Shown: piece by piece, positions 44,614-53,973 of the stretch
How positions within the stretch are numbered: position 1 is the stretch's first letter
Layout: each line of letters opens with the position of its first letter
Assembly: GCF_003219815.1 (NCBI RefSeq)
Contig: NZ_QJVD01000008.1
Coordinates: 122,126 to 186,125 of the forward strand
Length of the DNA: 64,000 nt
DNA from: Arthrobacter livingstonensis
Lineage (GTDB): Bacteria > Actinomycetota > Actinomycetes > Actinomycetales > Micrococcaceae
Direction of reading: 5' to 3'
Translations under genes and position numbers: made by a program
Notes under the pieces: model-generated
Databases searched by the model: none
What the model saw: only the letters and a program-made list of their open reading frames with translations
What the model was told of the DNA's origin: nothing

Positions 44614-45930
44614 ATGAGACAAACAATGCCCCTGACCGAGCGCGGCGCCGGCGCCGCCGAGGGAACACCCAGGAAGGCAGCCCTGGCCAGCTTCTTGGGG
44701 AGCGCCGTGGAATATTACGACTTCTTCATTTTTGGATCCGCCGCGGCGCTGATCTTTCCCCATGTGTTCTTTCCAAGCGCCGATGCCAATGCCGCCATCA
44801 TGTCGTTTGCAACGTTCGGGTTCGCCTATGTTGCGCGGCCGTTCGGCGCCGTCATCCTGGGTCACTTCGGTGACAGGATGGGCCGGCAAAAGGTCCTGCT
44901 GTTCACGCTGGTCCTCATGGGAGGCTCAACGTTCATCATTGGCTGCCTCCCCGATTTTGCGACCGTGGGGTGGCTGGCACCGATCCTTCTGGTCCTGGCC
45001 CGCTTGTGCCAGGGTCTCTCGGCAGCCGGCGAACAGGCCGGAGCCTCGTCCATGACCTTGGAGCATGCGAAGGACCACCAACGGTCGTTCTACACTTCGT
45101 GGACGCTGACCGGCACCCAGGGCGGGCAAATCCTGGCCGCCTTGATCTTCATCCCCGTGGTTGCGCTGCCGGACGATATCAAATATGGCATCGGCTGGCG
45201 CATCCCCTTCTGGGTCAGCGCCGTTGTGGTGGTCGTCGCCTTCTTCATCCGCCGCTCACTGGCCGAGCCGCCCGCCTTTGCGGAAGCCAAAAAGAAAGAC
45301 CAGATTGCCAAACTGCCCGTCGCAGACCTCCTGAAGCACCACTGGCGCGACGTGGTGCGCGTCATCTGCTGCGCCTTCATCGCCGCCGTCAGCACCGTCT
45401 TTGGCGCCCTGGCCATCAAGTACGCCCAGGACGTGGCGCACGTGGACAACACCATTACGCTGTGGCTGGTGGTTGCCGCCAATGCCGTGGCGCTGGGCAC
45501 CCAACCCTTGTTCGGCCTCCTCGCCGACCGGATTGGACGCAAGCCCGTCTTTATCTATGGTGCCCTGGCAAGTGCGGTCATGACACCGCTGTTCCTGCTC
45601 ACCTTGGAATCGGGCAATGTGCCGTTGATGTTCTTTGTTTCCATCGTGTTCTTTGCGTGCGGCTACGGTGCCGCCAACGCCGTCTGGCCATCGTTCTACG
45701 GTGAAATGTTCAGCACCAAGGTGCGGTTCTCCGGCCTGGCCATCGGCACCCAGATTGGTTTCCTGATGGCAGGTTTCGCCCCGGCCATTGTGACCGCCAT
45801 GGGCGGCATCAGGCCAGGCGGATGGGTCCAGATCAGCGTCTTTACCGGCGTCATCTGCATCATTGCGGCCATCTCCGCTGCAACCGCCAAGGAGACGTTC
45901 AAGGTCCCCACCGCCGAACTGGGCATATAG
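44614..45930 (+). CDS. MHS-family transporter, probably shikimate/aromatic acid:H+ symporter
   Basis: 438 residues, 12 membrane helices, ShiA-like. LGSAVEYYDFFIFGSAAALI at helix 1, GHFGDRMGRQKVLLFTLVLM, QGLSAAGEQAGASSM and LLADRIGRKPVFIYGALA are the MHS signatures. AAGGAAA precedes ATG 44614. Position beside the shikimate dehydrogenase/QsuB/pca operon, across a shared IclR gene, suggests uptake of shikimate, quinate or protocatechuate (inference). Confidence 0.92.
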   Translation: MRQTMPLTERGAGAAEGTPRKAALASFLGSAVEYYDFFIFGSAAALIFPHVFFPSADANAAIMSFATFGFAYVARPFGAVILGHFGDRMGRQKVLLFTLVLMGGSTFIIGCLPDFATVGWLAPILLVLARLCQGLSAAGEQAGASSMTLEHAKDHQRSFYTSWTLTGTQGGQILAALIFIPVVALPDDIKYGIGWRIPFWVSAVVVVVAFFIRRSLAEPPAFAEAKKKDQIAKLPVADLLKHHWRDVVRVICCAFIAAVSTVFGALAIKYAQDVAHVDNTITLWLVVAANAVALGTQPLFGLLADRIGRKPVFIYGALASAVMTPLFLLTLESGNVPLMFFVSIVFFACGYGAANAVWPSFYGEMFSTKVRFSGLAIGTQIGFLMAGFAPAIVTAMGGIRPGGWVQISVFTGVICIIAAISAATAKETFKVPTAELGI

Positions 45931-46042
45931 CGCCACCTGGCTGCCAACAAGTACGACGGCGGGACCCTCCTTGCGCTTTCAGCCTGGGGGGTTCCTGCCG
46001 TTCACTTTGGGCGGGGATACTGGCCATTTCGTGCTGGCAGCT

Positions 46043-46873
46043 CTACCTGTGCTCGCCGAACTGTGCCTCATATTTGGCGCGAACCTCACGGTCCACCTGG
46101 CGAACCTGGTCGGGGACGAGCCGGCGAAACAACGCTTCGCGCATCCGCTCGGGCAGCACGTTGACCGCCCGCGTCAGGGGGCCGATATAGCCGGGGATGG
46201 TGACTTCGAAGCGGGGCCGCGCAATGGTGCGCAGAACTGCGGCGGCGACATCGGCCGGTTGCAGCATCTTGGCAGCGCCGGTGCCGGTCCCCGCGGCCAG
46301 CTCCGTGTCGACCACAGCGGGCATGATGACGGAGAGTTTGACGGGGATGCCGCGCAGTTCCGCGCGCACCGCCTTGAGGTAACCGAGAACGCCCTGTTTG
46401 CTGGCTGCGTAGCTCGCTTCGCCGGGGGTGGTCAGCAGCGATGCGGCGGAGGCGATGGTGATGATGTGGCCAGAGCCGCGGGCCACCATCGCCGGTGCCG
46501 CCAGCTTGACGCCCCTGATGACACCGAGAAGGTTCACCGCGATCTGACGCTCGGCCGCGGCATCCGGTTCGGCGTCAAAGGGGCCCACCCACATCACTCC
46601 CGCGTTGTTGACCAGCACGTCGATGGGGCCCCAGGCTGTCTCAACGGTGGTGAGGAAGTTGGCGAACGAATCAGGGTCGGTGACGTCGAGATCGACGCCG
46701 AGCAGGATGCCGCCGAGTTCCCCGGCCGCATTCCTCGCAGCCTCGCCGTCACGGTCCCCGATGGCGGTCTTGGCGCCCGCCATCGCGAGCAGCCGTGCGA
46801 TCTCGAGTCCGATTCCATTCGCGCCGCCGGTGACCGCGACGACCTTCCCGGTGAGATTTGCCTGGCGCGTCAT
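46043..46873 (-). CDS. Short-chain dehydrogenase/reductase
   Basis: 276 residues, classical SDR. The cofactor loop is VTGGANGIGLEIARLLAMAG, NNAG appears in VDVLVNNAGVMWVG-like context, catalytic Ser lies in IITIASAASLL and Tyr/Lys in YAASKQGVLGYLKA. The ATG overlaps the stop of the flavin monooxygenase gene as ATGA. The pair probably acts on one ketone/alcohol substrate, the SDR making the ketone or reducing the product (inference). Confidence 0.92.
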   Translation of the reverse strand: MTRQANLTGKVVAVTGGANGIGLEIARLLAMAGAKTAIGDRDGEAARNAAGELGGILLGVDLDVTDPDSFANFLTTVETAWGPIDVLVNNAGVMWVGPFDAEPDAAAERQIAVNLLGVIRGVKLAAPAMVARGSGHIITIASAASLLTTPGEASYAASKQGVLGYLKAVRAELRGIPVKLSVIMPAVVDTELAAGTGTGAAKMLQPADVAAAVLRTIARPRFEVTIPGYIGPLTRAVNVLPERMREALFRRLVPDQVRQVDREVRAKYEAQFGEHR

Positions 46874-48285
46874 GCGCTGCTCCTCTTTGATTCGTGTTGC
46901 GGCGCCGCACTGGCACGGCTGCGCGAACGCCGCCGGCCGCGGCGACTTTCCCGTTTGAGATCCCAGAGGTAGTGGTCGAAGTCCACTTCCATGGTGTGTC
47001 GCGGCGAGGCATAGAACGCTCGCTTGTTTCGCTCATGCTCCCTGACCATCTGCTGGCGGATCTCGCCCGCGGGCGGGGGAATATAGCGTCCAGCCAGGGT
47101 CTGCGCCACCCATTCCCCCTGGGCTTCGGCCAACGGCATCACCGCTCCGACCGGTTGCAACAGGCCGATGAAGAACAATCCGGGTAGGTCGGGATGAACC
47201 GTCCGCTTCCACAGCGGCAGCTCATTGTCTGCCGCCGCGACGAGGGCAGAATCCAGGAACGGGAACGTCACCTTGTATCCCGTCGCCCACACGATCAGCT
47301 CGGCCCTTGCACGGCTGCCATCCAGGAACACCACTTCACCTCCGTCGAAACGGGCAATGCCCGGGCGCACGGTGACCCGCCCGGCGGCGATGCGTGCGCG
47401 TATATGATCCGATTGAACCGGATGTGATTGGCCCGGTTTGTGCGGCGGCTTCGGCAGGCCGTACTTGCTGAGGCTGCCGGAGGTGATCGCGCCGACACGC
47501 AGGCGAAGGGCGGTTACCCACCACGGCAGCCAGGCGGGCAGGGTGACCTGGTCGCTGGGGCGTCCGAAGACCATTTTGCGCAGCACCCATTGGCCGCGTC
47601 GGATTGACAGGGTTACGCTTTTCGCCCGGTGGGACCCTTCCACTGCTATGTCCATGGCCGAGTTGCCGGCGCCGACGACGACGACGTCACGGCCCGCGAG
47701 CTGGTCGCCCGATCGGTAGTTGTGGGCATGGATCTGTTCGCCGTCGAACGAGCCGGGGTAGGGGGGATCGGGCCATCGTGGATCCCAGTGATGTCCGTTG
47801 GCCACCAGCACTGCGTCGTACCTGCCCACCCGCCCGCCATTCGGTCCGGTGGTGCGCACGAGCCAGCCGCCATCGGCATCGCGGGTGACCTCCTCGACTG
47901 TGGTGTTGAAGGAAATCGTGTGCCGAAAACCGAAGTGATCGACATATTTTTCGAAGTACGCGTGCACCTGTTCATGCCGGGCATACGGCGGATAGTCCTC
48001 CGGCATGGGGAAATCGGAGAACGCCATGCGGGGGCAGGAGGTGTTGATCTCCAGCGTCTCGTAACAGGCGGACAATCCGTTCGGGTTGTTGAAGAGCCAG
48101 TTGCCGCCGATCGCGCCGCCGCGTTCGAAGCAGTCAAATGGCACGCCGGCGGCGTAGAGCGCCTTGGCAGCGGCTATCCCGGAGGAGCCGGCACCAATGA
48201 CGCACGTACGGGGCAGGGAATCGTTCGTGGGGATTGAAGACGTCACCGCATCAGCGAGGTGTTCGGGCTTCACTAAATATGACAT
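46870..48285 (-). CDS. Flavin-containing (Baeyer-Villiger-like) monooxygenase
   Basis: 471 residues. FAD loop VIGAGSSGIAAAKALYAAGV, NADP loop VVVVGAGNSAMDIAVEGS, the FMO fingerprint PGSFDGEQIHAHNYRS between them, and IVWATGYKVTFPFLD near the C-terminus. It oxygenates N, S or carbonyl groups using NADPH. The C-terminal tail is very basic (RRGRRRSRSR). ATG 48285 faces the TetR relic, which probably once regulated this pair. Confidence 0.92.
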   Translation of the reverse strand: MSYLVKPEHLADAVTSSIPTNDSLPRTCVIGAGSSGIAAAKALYAAGVPFDCFERGGAIGGNWLFNNPNGLSACYETLEINTSCPRMAFSDFPMPEDYPPYARHEQVHAYFEKYVDHFGFRHTISFNTTVEEVTRDADGGWLVRTTGPNGGRVGRYDAVLVANGHHWDPRWPDPPYPGSFDGEQIHAHNYRSGDQLAGRDVVVVGAGNSAMDIAVEGSHRAKSVTLSIRRGQWVLRKMVFGRPSDQVTLPAWLPWWVTALRLRVGAITSGSLSKYGLPKPPHKPGQSHPVQSDHIRARIAAGRVTVRPGIARFDGGEVVFLDGSRARAELIVWATGYKVTFPFLDSALVAAADNELPLWKRTVHPDLPGLFFIGLLQPVGAVMPLAEAQGEWVAQTLAGRYIPPPAGEIRQQMVREHERNKRAFYASPRHTMEVDFDHYLWDLKRESRRGRRRSRSRASAAPQHESKRSSA

Positions 48286-48785
48286 GTGAGGAGTATTGCA
48301 CCGTCGGATACCGTTCCACCACGGTGCAGGCCGTGTGCCGGCTGGCGAAGGTGTCCACCCGTTCGTTCTACGAGCTGTACGCCGATCACCAGAAACTGCT
48401 TGAAAGCCTCTACATTGACCTCAACAGCGAGGTGCTCGACGCGATCGCCGACGGGAACGATGAGCTGGCACCGGATGTGTTCACTGCCGTCAGGACGCTC
48501 GTTGGGGCCGCGCTGGGGCCGATGCTGCACGATGAACGGAAGGCGCGCGTCATGGAGATCGAGGTGGTCGGCGTATCCGAGGCGCTGGAACGTGAACGCA
48601 GGCTCACTTTTCGCCGACTGGCGACCGCTGTTGACGGCGCTTTCGACCTTTTCGCCGCCGCCGGCCATTCGATGGCCGCCCCTTGTTCCCGTCGCGCGGC
48701 TGTGCGCATCATGGAGGCATGGACGCAGCTGGTCCGCAGTCAAACATGGCCTCATTGCGGAAGGCCCTCGCACTGCTGGACGTGA
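48286..48785 (+). pseudogene. TetR/AcrR regulator relic, truncated at both ends
   Basis: The frame contains helix 2-3 of a TetR DNA-binding domain (VGYRSTTVQAVCRLAKVSTR, SFYELYADHQKLLESLY) and a partial effector domain (VMEIEVVGVSEALERERRLT). The first helix is missing because the flavin monooxygenase gene begins there on the other strand. The C-terminal sequence after about 48700 runs into the 5' end of the IclR gene in another frame. A short open frame from 48234 exists, but it overlaps the divergent gene and is not a normal TetR N-terminus. Confidence 0.55.
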
Positions 48786-49573
48786 TCGCCGCCGCACCCG
48801 AAGGCCTGGCCGCCCGTGAAATTTCGGACACGCTCCGGCTGCCGATGGCCACCACCTACCGGTTGCTCGCAGTCCTCGTCGACGCCGACTACGTCATCCA
48901 CCTGCCCGAGCAGAGCCGCTTTGCCCTCGGCTACGAGCTGCACCACCTCGGGGCCTCGCTGCACCGGCAGGTCGACCCGCCCATCAGCGTCACCCGGCTG
49001 ATCACTCGCCTGCACATCGAGGCGGACGCGGCAGCCTACTTTGCCGTCCACAGGGGCGAGGACATCGTGCTGGCCCACGTGGTGGACTCCAAGGAACGCC
49101 CGCGGATTGCAACCATGGGGTTTGGGTTCAGCGGCGCCGGGCACGCCACGGCCTTCGGCAAGATCATGTTGGCTGGCATGTCGCGGCCGGAACTGGACCA
49201 CTACCTGGCCAGGCACGGGATGGCAGCGATGACCACGGCCACCATTTGCGATGCGGACGTTCTTGACCGGCAGCTGGCAGACGTGCGGGCCCGGGGGATG
49301 GCCGTGGAGCAGGAGGAATTCAGCCCCGGGGTCTGCTGCCTGGCGGTGCCCATCCCCGATGCCGCAGGCCAGGCCATCGGCTCCGTGGCCGTTTCGGTGG
49401 ACGCGCCGGAGTTCAGCGCCCGCCGGCCCGCTCTGGACCGCGTGCTGCGCAGCATCGGCCACGAGGTGGGCCATGCCCTGAAGGCACAGGCCCGGACCGA
49501 GCGCGTGGCCAAGCCAACCGGCCAAGGGCACCACGACGGCCGCGCCTCCCAGGAACGCGGCGAGCCTCGGTAG
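48719..49573 (+). CDS. IclR-family regulator
   Basis: About 284 residues. Winged helix MASLRKALALLDVIAAAPEG, REISDTLRLPMATTYRLLAV; effector domain HATAFGKIMLAGMSRPELDH and EQEEFSPGVCCLAVPIPDA. The start is ATG 48719 (weak GGAGG too close) or ATG 48746. It converges with the PEBP gene 8 bases away. Its targets may be the alcohol dehydrogenase/GMC operon or the FMO/SDR pair; no operator was identified. Confidence 0.88.
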   Translation: MDAAGPQSNMASLRKALALLDVIAAAPEGLAAREISDTLRLPMATTYRLLAVLVDADYVIHLPEQSRFALGYELHHLGASLHRQVDPPISVTRLITRLHIEADAAAYFAVHRGEDIVLAHVVDSKERPRIATMGFGFSGAGHATAFGKIMLAGMSRPELDHYLARHGMAAMTTATICDADVLDRQLADVRARGMAVEQEEFSPGVCCLAVPIPDAAGQAIGSVAVSVDAPEFSARRPALDRVLRSIGHEVGHALKAQARTERVAKPTGQGHHDGRASQERGEPR

Positions 49574-49581
49574 CCGCAGCC

Positions 49582-50112
49582 CTACTGCTCAAACGTACCG
49601 CGCAGCACGGCCCTGCCCAGGGTGTGCGTGAACAGGTTGAAGCCGAGCAATGCCGGCGTCGCGCCGTCGGGCAGGCCGAGGGATTCGACGTCGACGGCGT
49701 GCACCACGATGAAGTAGGTGTGCACCCCGTGACCGGCCGGCGGCGCGGCGCCCAGGTAGGCGCGCATGCCGCCGTCGTTGGCCAGCTGCACGGCACCCGC
49801 CGGCAGCTTCGCGCCGCCGTCGGCCCCGGCGCCGGAATCCAGCGAGGTCACCGAGGCGGGGATGTCCGCCACCGCCCAGTGCCAGAACCCGGAGCCGGTG
49901 GGGGCGCTGGGGTCCAAGACGGTTACCGAGTAGCTGCGGGTGCCCTCCGGGGCGCCGGACCAGGCGAGTTGAGGCGAGACGTCCTGCCCGCCCGCGCCAA
50001 ACACGCCGCTGCGCTGGGGCGCGGCGAACTCGGCCCCGTCGGCCACGTCGGTTGAGGCGAGCGTGAAGGACGGCACCTCCGGCAGCTCGTCGTAGGGGTT
50101 GCGGTCAGTCAT
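49582..50112 (-). CDS. PEBP / YbhB-YbcL (Raf kinase inhibitor-like) protein
   Basis: 176 residues. PEBP signatures are [39 protein letters not shown], and the later [20 protein letters not shown]. Function in bacteria is unclear; members bind phospholipids or small anions. No signal peptide. ATG 50112 is chosen, 23 bases after the GMC gene stop, so it is likely the last gene of that operon, an unusual partner for a GMC enzyme. Confidence 0.9.
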   Translation of the reverse strand: MTDRNPYDELPEVPSFTLASTDVADGAEFAAPQRSGVFGAGGQDVSPQLAWSGAPEGTRSYSVTVLDPSAPTGSGFWHWAVADIPASVTSLDSGAGADGGAKLPAGAVQLANDGGMRAYLGAAPPAGHGVHTYFIVVHAVDVESLGLPDGATPALLGFNLFTHTLGRAVLRGTFEQ

Positions 50113-50135
50113 GACGGCTCTTTTCCGTCCGCCCG

Positions 50136-51749
50136 CTAGATGGCGCGGGTGGACATCTGGTTGATGATGTACTCGGCCTGCCGGATGGCCAGGGCCACGA
50201 TGGTCAGGGTTGGGTTTGCGGCGGCCCCGGTGGTGAACGCCGAGCCGTCGGAGATGAACAGGTTCTTCACGTCGTGCGCCTGCCCGAACTTGTTGCACAC
50301 CCCGTCCTCGGCCCGTTCGCTCATCCGGGCGGTGCCAAGGTTGTGTGTCGAGGGATAGGGCGGGGTCCGTACAGTGCCCACCCCACCGGCCGCCTCATAG
50401 ACCAACTCGGACTGCCGGTAGGCGTGGGCCCGCATCGCCTCGTCGTTGGGGTGGTCGTCGACGTGCACATTGGGCACCGGGAGTCCGAGCTTGTCGGCCA
50501 CCGTGGTGTTCAGGGTGACCCGGTTGCCCTCCTGCGGCATGTCCTCCCCGACGATCCACAGCCCCGCCGTGTTGAGGTAGGCGTCGAGCATCTGCGTGAA
50601 GTCAGGGCCCCACGCCCCCGGGTCAATGAAGCTGGCCAGGAAAGCGGGGCCGAGCGCGATGGTCTGCAGGTAGTAGCCGCCCGCGAAGCCGCGCGTGGCA
50701 TCGAACCGTGATTCGTCGGCGATGAGCCCGGCCATGGTCTCGCCCCGGTACATGTGCACCGGCTTCTCGAACCGGGCGTAAACAGACCCGGTGGTGTGCC
50801 TCATGTAGTTCCTGCCCACCTGCCCGGAGGAGTTCGCCAGCCCGTCCGGGAACAGCGGCGAGCTGGAGAGCAGCAGCAGCCGCGGGGTCTCAATCGAGTT
50901 GCCGGCCACTGCCACGGTGCGGGCCAGCTGCCGGTGCAGCAGGCCGTCCCCATCGGCATAGACGACGCCGTCCACCACACCCGCCGGGGTGTGCGTGAGC
51001 TGGATGGCCTGGCTGTCCGGTCGCAGGTCCAGCAGGCCCGTCCTGACGGCCTTGGGCAGCTCGGCCACCAGGGTGGACCACTTGGAGCCGTTCCTGTCGC
51101 CCTGGAAGTTGAAGCCGTCCTGGACGGAACCGGGCCGCCCGTCATAGGGCTCGGCATTGGTCCCGTAAGGGCCCGTCGCGTAGTGCCGGTAGCCCAGCAG
51201 CCGTGCGCCGTTGGCCAGCACTGTGTAGTTGTTGTTGGCCGGCAGCGGCGGCCGGCCGTGCCGGTGCGTGCTGCCGATCTTCTGCTCGGCCCTGTCGTAG
51301 TAGGGGGCCATGTCCTCGAGCGTGATGGGCCAGTCGAGCAGGTTCGCCCCGTCGATGCGCCCGTACGTGCTGCGCGCCTTGAATTCGTGGGCCTTGAACC
51401 GCGGCGTGGCACCGGCCCAATGCGTGGTGGTGCCGCCGACCGCCTTGACGAGCCACGTGGGCAGGTTCGGGAAGTCCTTGGCTATCCGCCATGATCCGGA
51501 GGTGGTGCGCGGGTCGAGCCAGGCCATCTGGTTGAACGCCGGCCATTCGTCGTTGATGTAGTCGGAATTGCGCAGCAGGGGGCCGGCCTCAAGCACCACC
51601 ACCTTGGCGCCCTGCCGGGTCAGTTCGGCGGCGAGGGTGCCACCGCCGGCGCCGGAGCCGACGACGACCACCACTGAGTCGTCGTCCAGCTCGAAGTGCG
51701 CCGACTCGTAGCTGCCGGCGTCGAATGCCTGCTGGGTTTCGTTGCTCAT
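50136..51749 (-). CDS. GMC-family oxidoreductase (gluconate 2-dehydrogenase large-subunit-like)
   Basis: 537 residues. FAD loop [20 protein letters not shown] near residue 30, [19 protein letters not shown], and C-terminal [18 protein letters not shown] and [20 protein letters not shown] with the active-site His/Asn region. The ATG overlaps the stop of the subunit-3-like gene as ATGA, the usual pairing for gluconate/alcohol dehydrogenases of this type. No cytochrome subunit is encoded nearby and no Tat signal is visible, so the electron acceptor is unknown. Confidence 0.92.
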   Translation of the reverse strand: MSNETQQAFDAGSYESAHFELDDDSVVVVVGSGAGGGTLAAELTRQGAKVVVLEAGPLLRNSDYINDEWPAFNQMAWLDPRTTSGSWRIAKDFPNLPTWLVKAVGGTTTHWAGATPRFKAHEFKARSTYGRIDGANLLDWPITLEDMAPYYDRAEQKIGSTHRHGRPPLPANNNYTVLANGARLLGYRHYATGPYGTNAEPYDGRPGSVQDGFNFQGDRNGSKWSTLVAELPKAVRTGLLDLRPDSQAIQLTHTPAGVVDGVVYADGDGLLHRQLARTVAVAGNSIETPRLLLLSSSPLFPDGLANSSGQVGRNYMRHTTGSVYARFEKPVHMYRGETMAGLIADESRFDATRGFAGGYYLQTIALGPAFLASFIDPGAWGPDFTQMLDAYLNTAGLWIVGEDMPQEGNRVTLNTTVADKLGLPVPNVHVDDHPNDEAMRAHAYRQSELVYEAAGGVGTVRTPPYPSTHNLGTARMSERAEDGVCNKFGQAHDVKNLFISDGSAFTTGAAANPTLTIVALAIRQAEYIINQMSTRAI

Positions 51750-52384
51750 TGCACTGCTCCTGGCTGTTGGGTCCGGCCATCGGCGGCGACCCCTGATTGC
51801 GGGCCTGGGCCGGCGGCTGCGGCCGCGCTGCTGCCACCTGAAATTGCCGCGGGAGTCCCGGGCGCCGTCGTGCCCGACTCCGTGCGCACCTGGTACGGCA
51901 GGGGCCCGGTCTCGACCAGCGGCTCACCGGCCTCCTCGATCCGGGCCTTTGGCAACCAGTCGAGGTCGTCGAAGCCGCGGTGCAGGTATCCGCCTTGGGA
52001 GAACGATTCCCCTTCGTAGCCAAGCACCTGGAGCACCACGGGGTCGGCATAGAGGTTGAGCACCGTGGTGCGCCGGATGAATCCGAAGAACTCCAGGTCC
52101 TGGACACTGCGCAGCACCGCCAGTGCCCGGTCCTGGGGCAGCTCGAGGAAGTGTTCGCCGTCGGCCAGCTTCGCGTCAAGGGTCAGCAGCCCCTGGGTGA
52201 GCACCACCCGGAACCAGGTGGAGGACTCGGCCTCGGCCACGATCTTGTCGCGCATCCGCTGGTAGGCGCCGTCGGGGAAGTTCCGGTGCGGGAAGGCGAC
52301 CCGGATGATCCGCTCCAGGATTGCCTTCGCCCCGTCGCTGAGCGTGGTCTCGTTCAGGCTTGGATATTTGGCTGGGAACGCCAT
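51746..52384 (-). CDS. Gluconate 2-dehydrogenase subunit 3-like protein
   Basis: 212 residues. The core LSDGAKAILERIIRVAFPHR, LPQDRALAVLRSVQDLEFF and VLGYEGESFSQGGYLHRGFD match the small subunit of GMC dehydrogenases. The normal Tat signal is absent, and the last 45 residues are Ala/Gly-rich low complexity (GGSSAAAAAGPGPQSG). It lies 12 bases after the alcohol dehydrogenase stop and overlaps the GMC gene by 4 bases. Confidence 0.85.
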   Translation of the reverse strand: MAFPAKYPSLNETTLSDGAKAILERIIRVAFPHRNFPDGAYQRMRDKIVAEAESSTWFRVVLTQGLLTLDAKLADGEHFLELPQDRALAVLRSVQDLEFFGFIRRTTVLNLYADPVVLQVLGYEGESFSQGGYLHRGFDDLDWLPKARIEEAGEPLVETGPLPYQVRTESGTTAPGTPAAISGGSSAAAAAGPGPQSGVAADGRTQQPGAVQ

Positions 52385-52396
52385 GTCATGCCTTCC

Positions 52397-53449
52397 TTAG
52401 TGTGTTTGCAACGAGCTGCCGGATGCCTGGGGGACGAGGATGCCGCGCCCCACGAGCGTGCCGGCGTCAAGGTCATGCATGGCCTGGACGGCGTCGGCGA
52501 GGTCGTACACGGTGGTGTGGAGGCTGACCAGCCCCCGGGCGGTGAGGTTCATGAGCTCCACGAGATCCGTGTAGGTTCCCACCAGGTTGCCGACCACGTT
52601 GATCTCGCGGGAAATGATCGACAGCGTCTCGAGCTCCACTTTGCCGCCGTAGCCGATGGTGTAGTAGCTGCCGCGGTTGCGCAGCGCGGCCAGGCCCTGC
52701 GCCTCGGTGCCGTGCTCGCCGACAAAGTCGAAGACGACGTGGGCGCCGCCGCCGGTGATGTCCATCAGCTCCGCGGCGGCGTTGGGATCCGAAACCACCG
52801 TGTGGTGGGCGCCCAGCTGCCTGGCCAGCTCAAGTGCGGCCTCGGAGGTGTCAACGACGGTGACCGTGGCGGCCGTGAGCGCCAGCAGGGACTGGACGCC
52901 GATGTGCCCGAGCCCGCCGCTGCCGATGACAACGGCGTGGGCGCCCGGGGGCAGGAGCGGGACCGCCTTGCGCACGGCGTGGTAGGCGGTGAGGCCGGCG
53001 TCGGCGAGCGCGGCGATGTCGGCCGGCAACATGCTTGGATCAAGCTTGACGACGGCGCGGGCGTTGGTCTTCATGAACTGGGCCATGCCGCCGTCGACGT
53101 TCAGGCCGGGGAAGACGGCGTTCTCGCAGTGCGAGTCCTGGCCGGAGCGGCAGGGCAGGCACAGCCCGCAGGTGACCAGCGGGTGCATGATGACGGTGTC
53201 GCCGGGGGACACGTTGCCGACGGCGGAGCCGACCTCCCGGACCCAGCCGGCGTTCTCGTGGCCGATGGTGTAGGGCAGGCTCGGGTGCTGGATGGCGTCC
53301 CACTGGCCCTGGACGATGTGCAGATCGGTCCGGCACAGGCCCGCGGCGCCGATCTCGACGATGATGTCCCACGGGCCGTCAATGCGGGGCTCGTCCACGT
53401 CGTCGAGGTGCGGGTCCTCGTGGTAACGGTGAACCCGGACGGCTTTCAT
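52397..53449 (-). CDS. Zn-dependent NAD alcohol dehydrogenase (MDR)
   Basis: 350 residues. Catalytic zinc ligands are in AAGLCRTDLH and TIGHENAGWV; the structural zinc loop is CGLCLPCRSGQDSHC. The cofactor loop is VIGSGGLGHIGVQSLLA with an aspartate after the next strand (VVDTSEAAL), favouring NAD. ATG 53449 is the first gene of an operon with the GMC pair and the PEBP protein. Together they suggest alcohol oxidation by two parallel routes. Confidence 0.93.
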   Translation of the reverse strand: MKAVRVHRYHEDPHLDDVDEPRIDGPWDIIVEIGAAGLCRTDLHIVQGQWDAIQHPSLPYTIGHENAGWVREVGSAVGNVSPGDTVIMHPLVTCGLCLPCRSGQDSHCENAVFPGLNVDGGMAQFMKTNARAVVKLDPSMLPADIAALADAGLTAYHAVRKAVPLLPPGAHAVVIGSGGLGHIGVQSLLALTAATVTVVDTSEAALELARQLGAHHTVVSDPNAAAELMDITGGGAHVVFDFVGEHGTEAQGLAALRNRGSYYTIGYGGKVELETLSIISREINVVGNLVGTYTDLVELMNLTARGLVSLHTTVYDLADAVQAMHDLDAGTLVGRGILVPQASGSSLQTH

Positions 53450-53973
53450 GGCACGCTCCCTGTTGGAAATACCCAGCTTCCTTGAGACCTGTTCCCAGTC
53501 TGCCCTGCCCCGGGCCGGACTCCAATGCCCGCTCCCACACTGTGGGAATGGTGCCGGGTGACCCGCAGGGCGAAGTGGTCGATGGCACGCTCCTGCCTGA
53601 CCCGCGGCGTGGTCCTGCCGGACGCCGACCGCGATCGACTTGATCTTCAGGCCCATCGTCAGGAACACCACGCCCTCGAGGAGGCGCTCGCCGTCGAGCG
53701 TTCCCAGGATGCGCTTGGAAACCGGTGTCAGCCGGGCAGCTTCCTTTCCACCAGTAGCGCTGGAAAGCGCGTTGGTGTGCCCGCGAACAATGCCCGGCTT
53801 GGCTGACGCGTCCCCAGCGCGCCGTCCCCGGACTCCGAGAACCATGGAACTCCACGTCAACTGCGGGGTTGTCGCGCGTTCCTAGGACTCACAGGGCCAT
53901 GCACAAAAGCTGGAATGCGTCCTATGGTGGATTGATTGGGCCGGAATTGTTGAGCCACGCTAAGGGAGTAACG
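53450..53973. other. Divergent intergenic region without an assigned gene
   Basis: This should contain the promoters of the alcohol dehydrogenase operon and of the epimerase gene. A minus-strand stretch near 53640-53770 looks coding (KRILGTLDGERLLEGVVFLT, MGLKIKSIAVGV) but has no start or family I know. AAGGGAG at 53962 is the epimerase ribosome-binding site. Confidence 0.35.
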
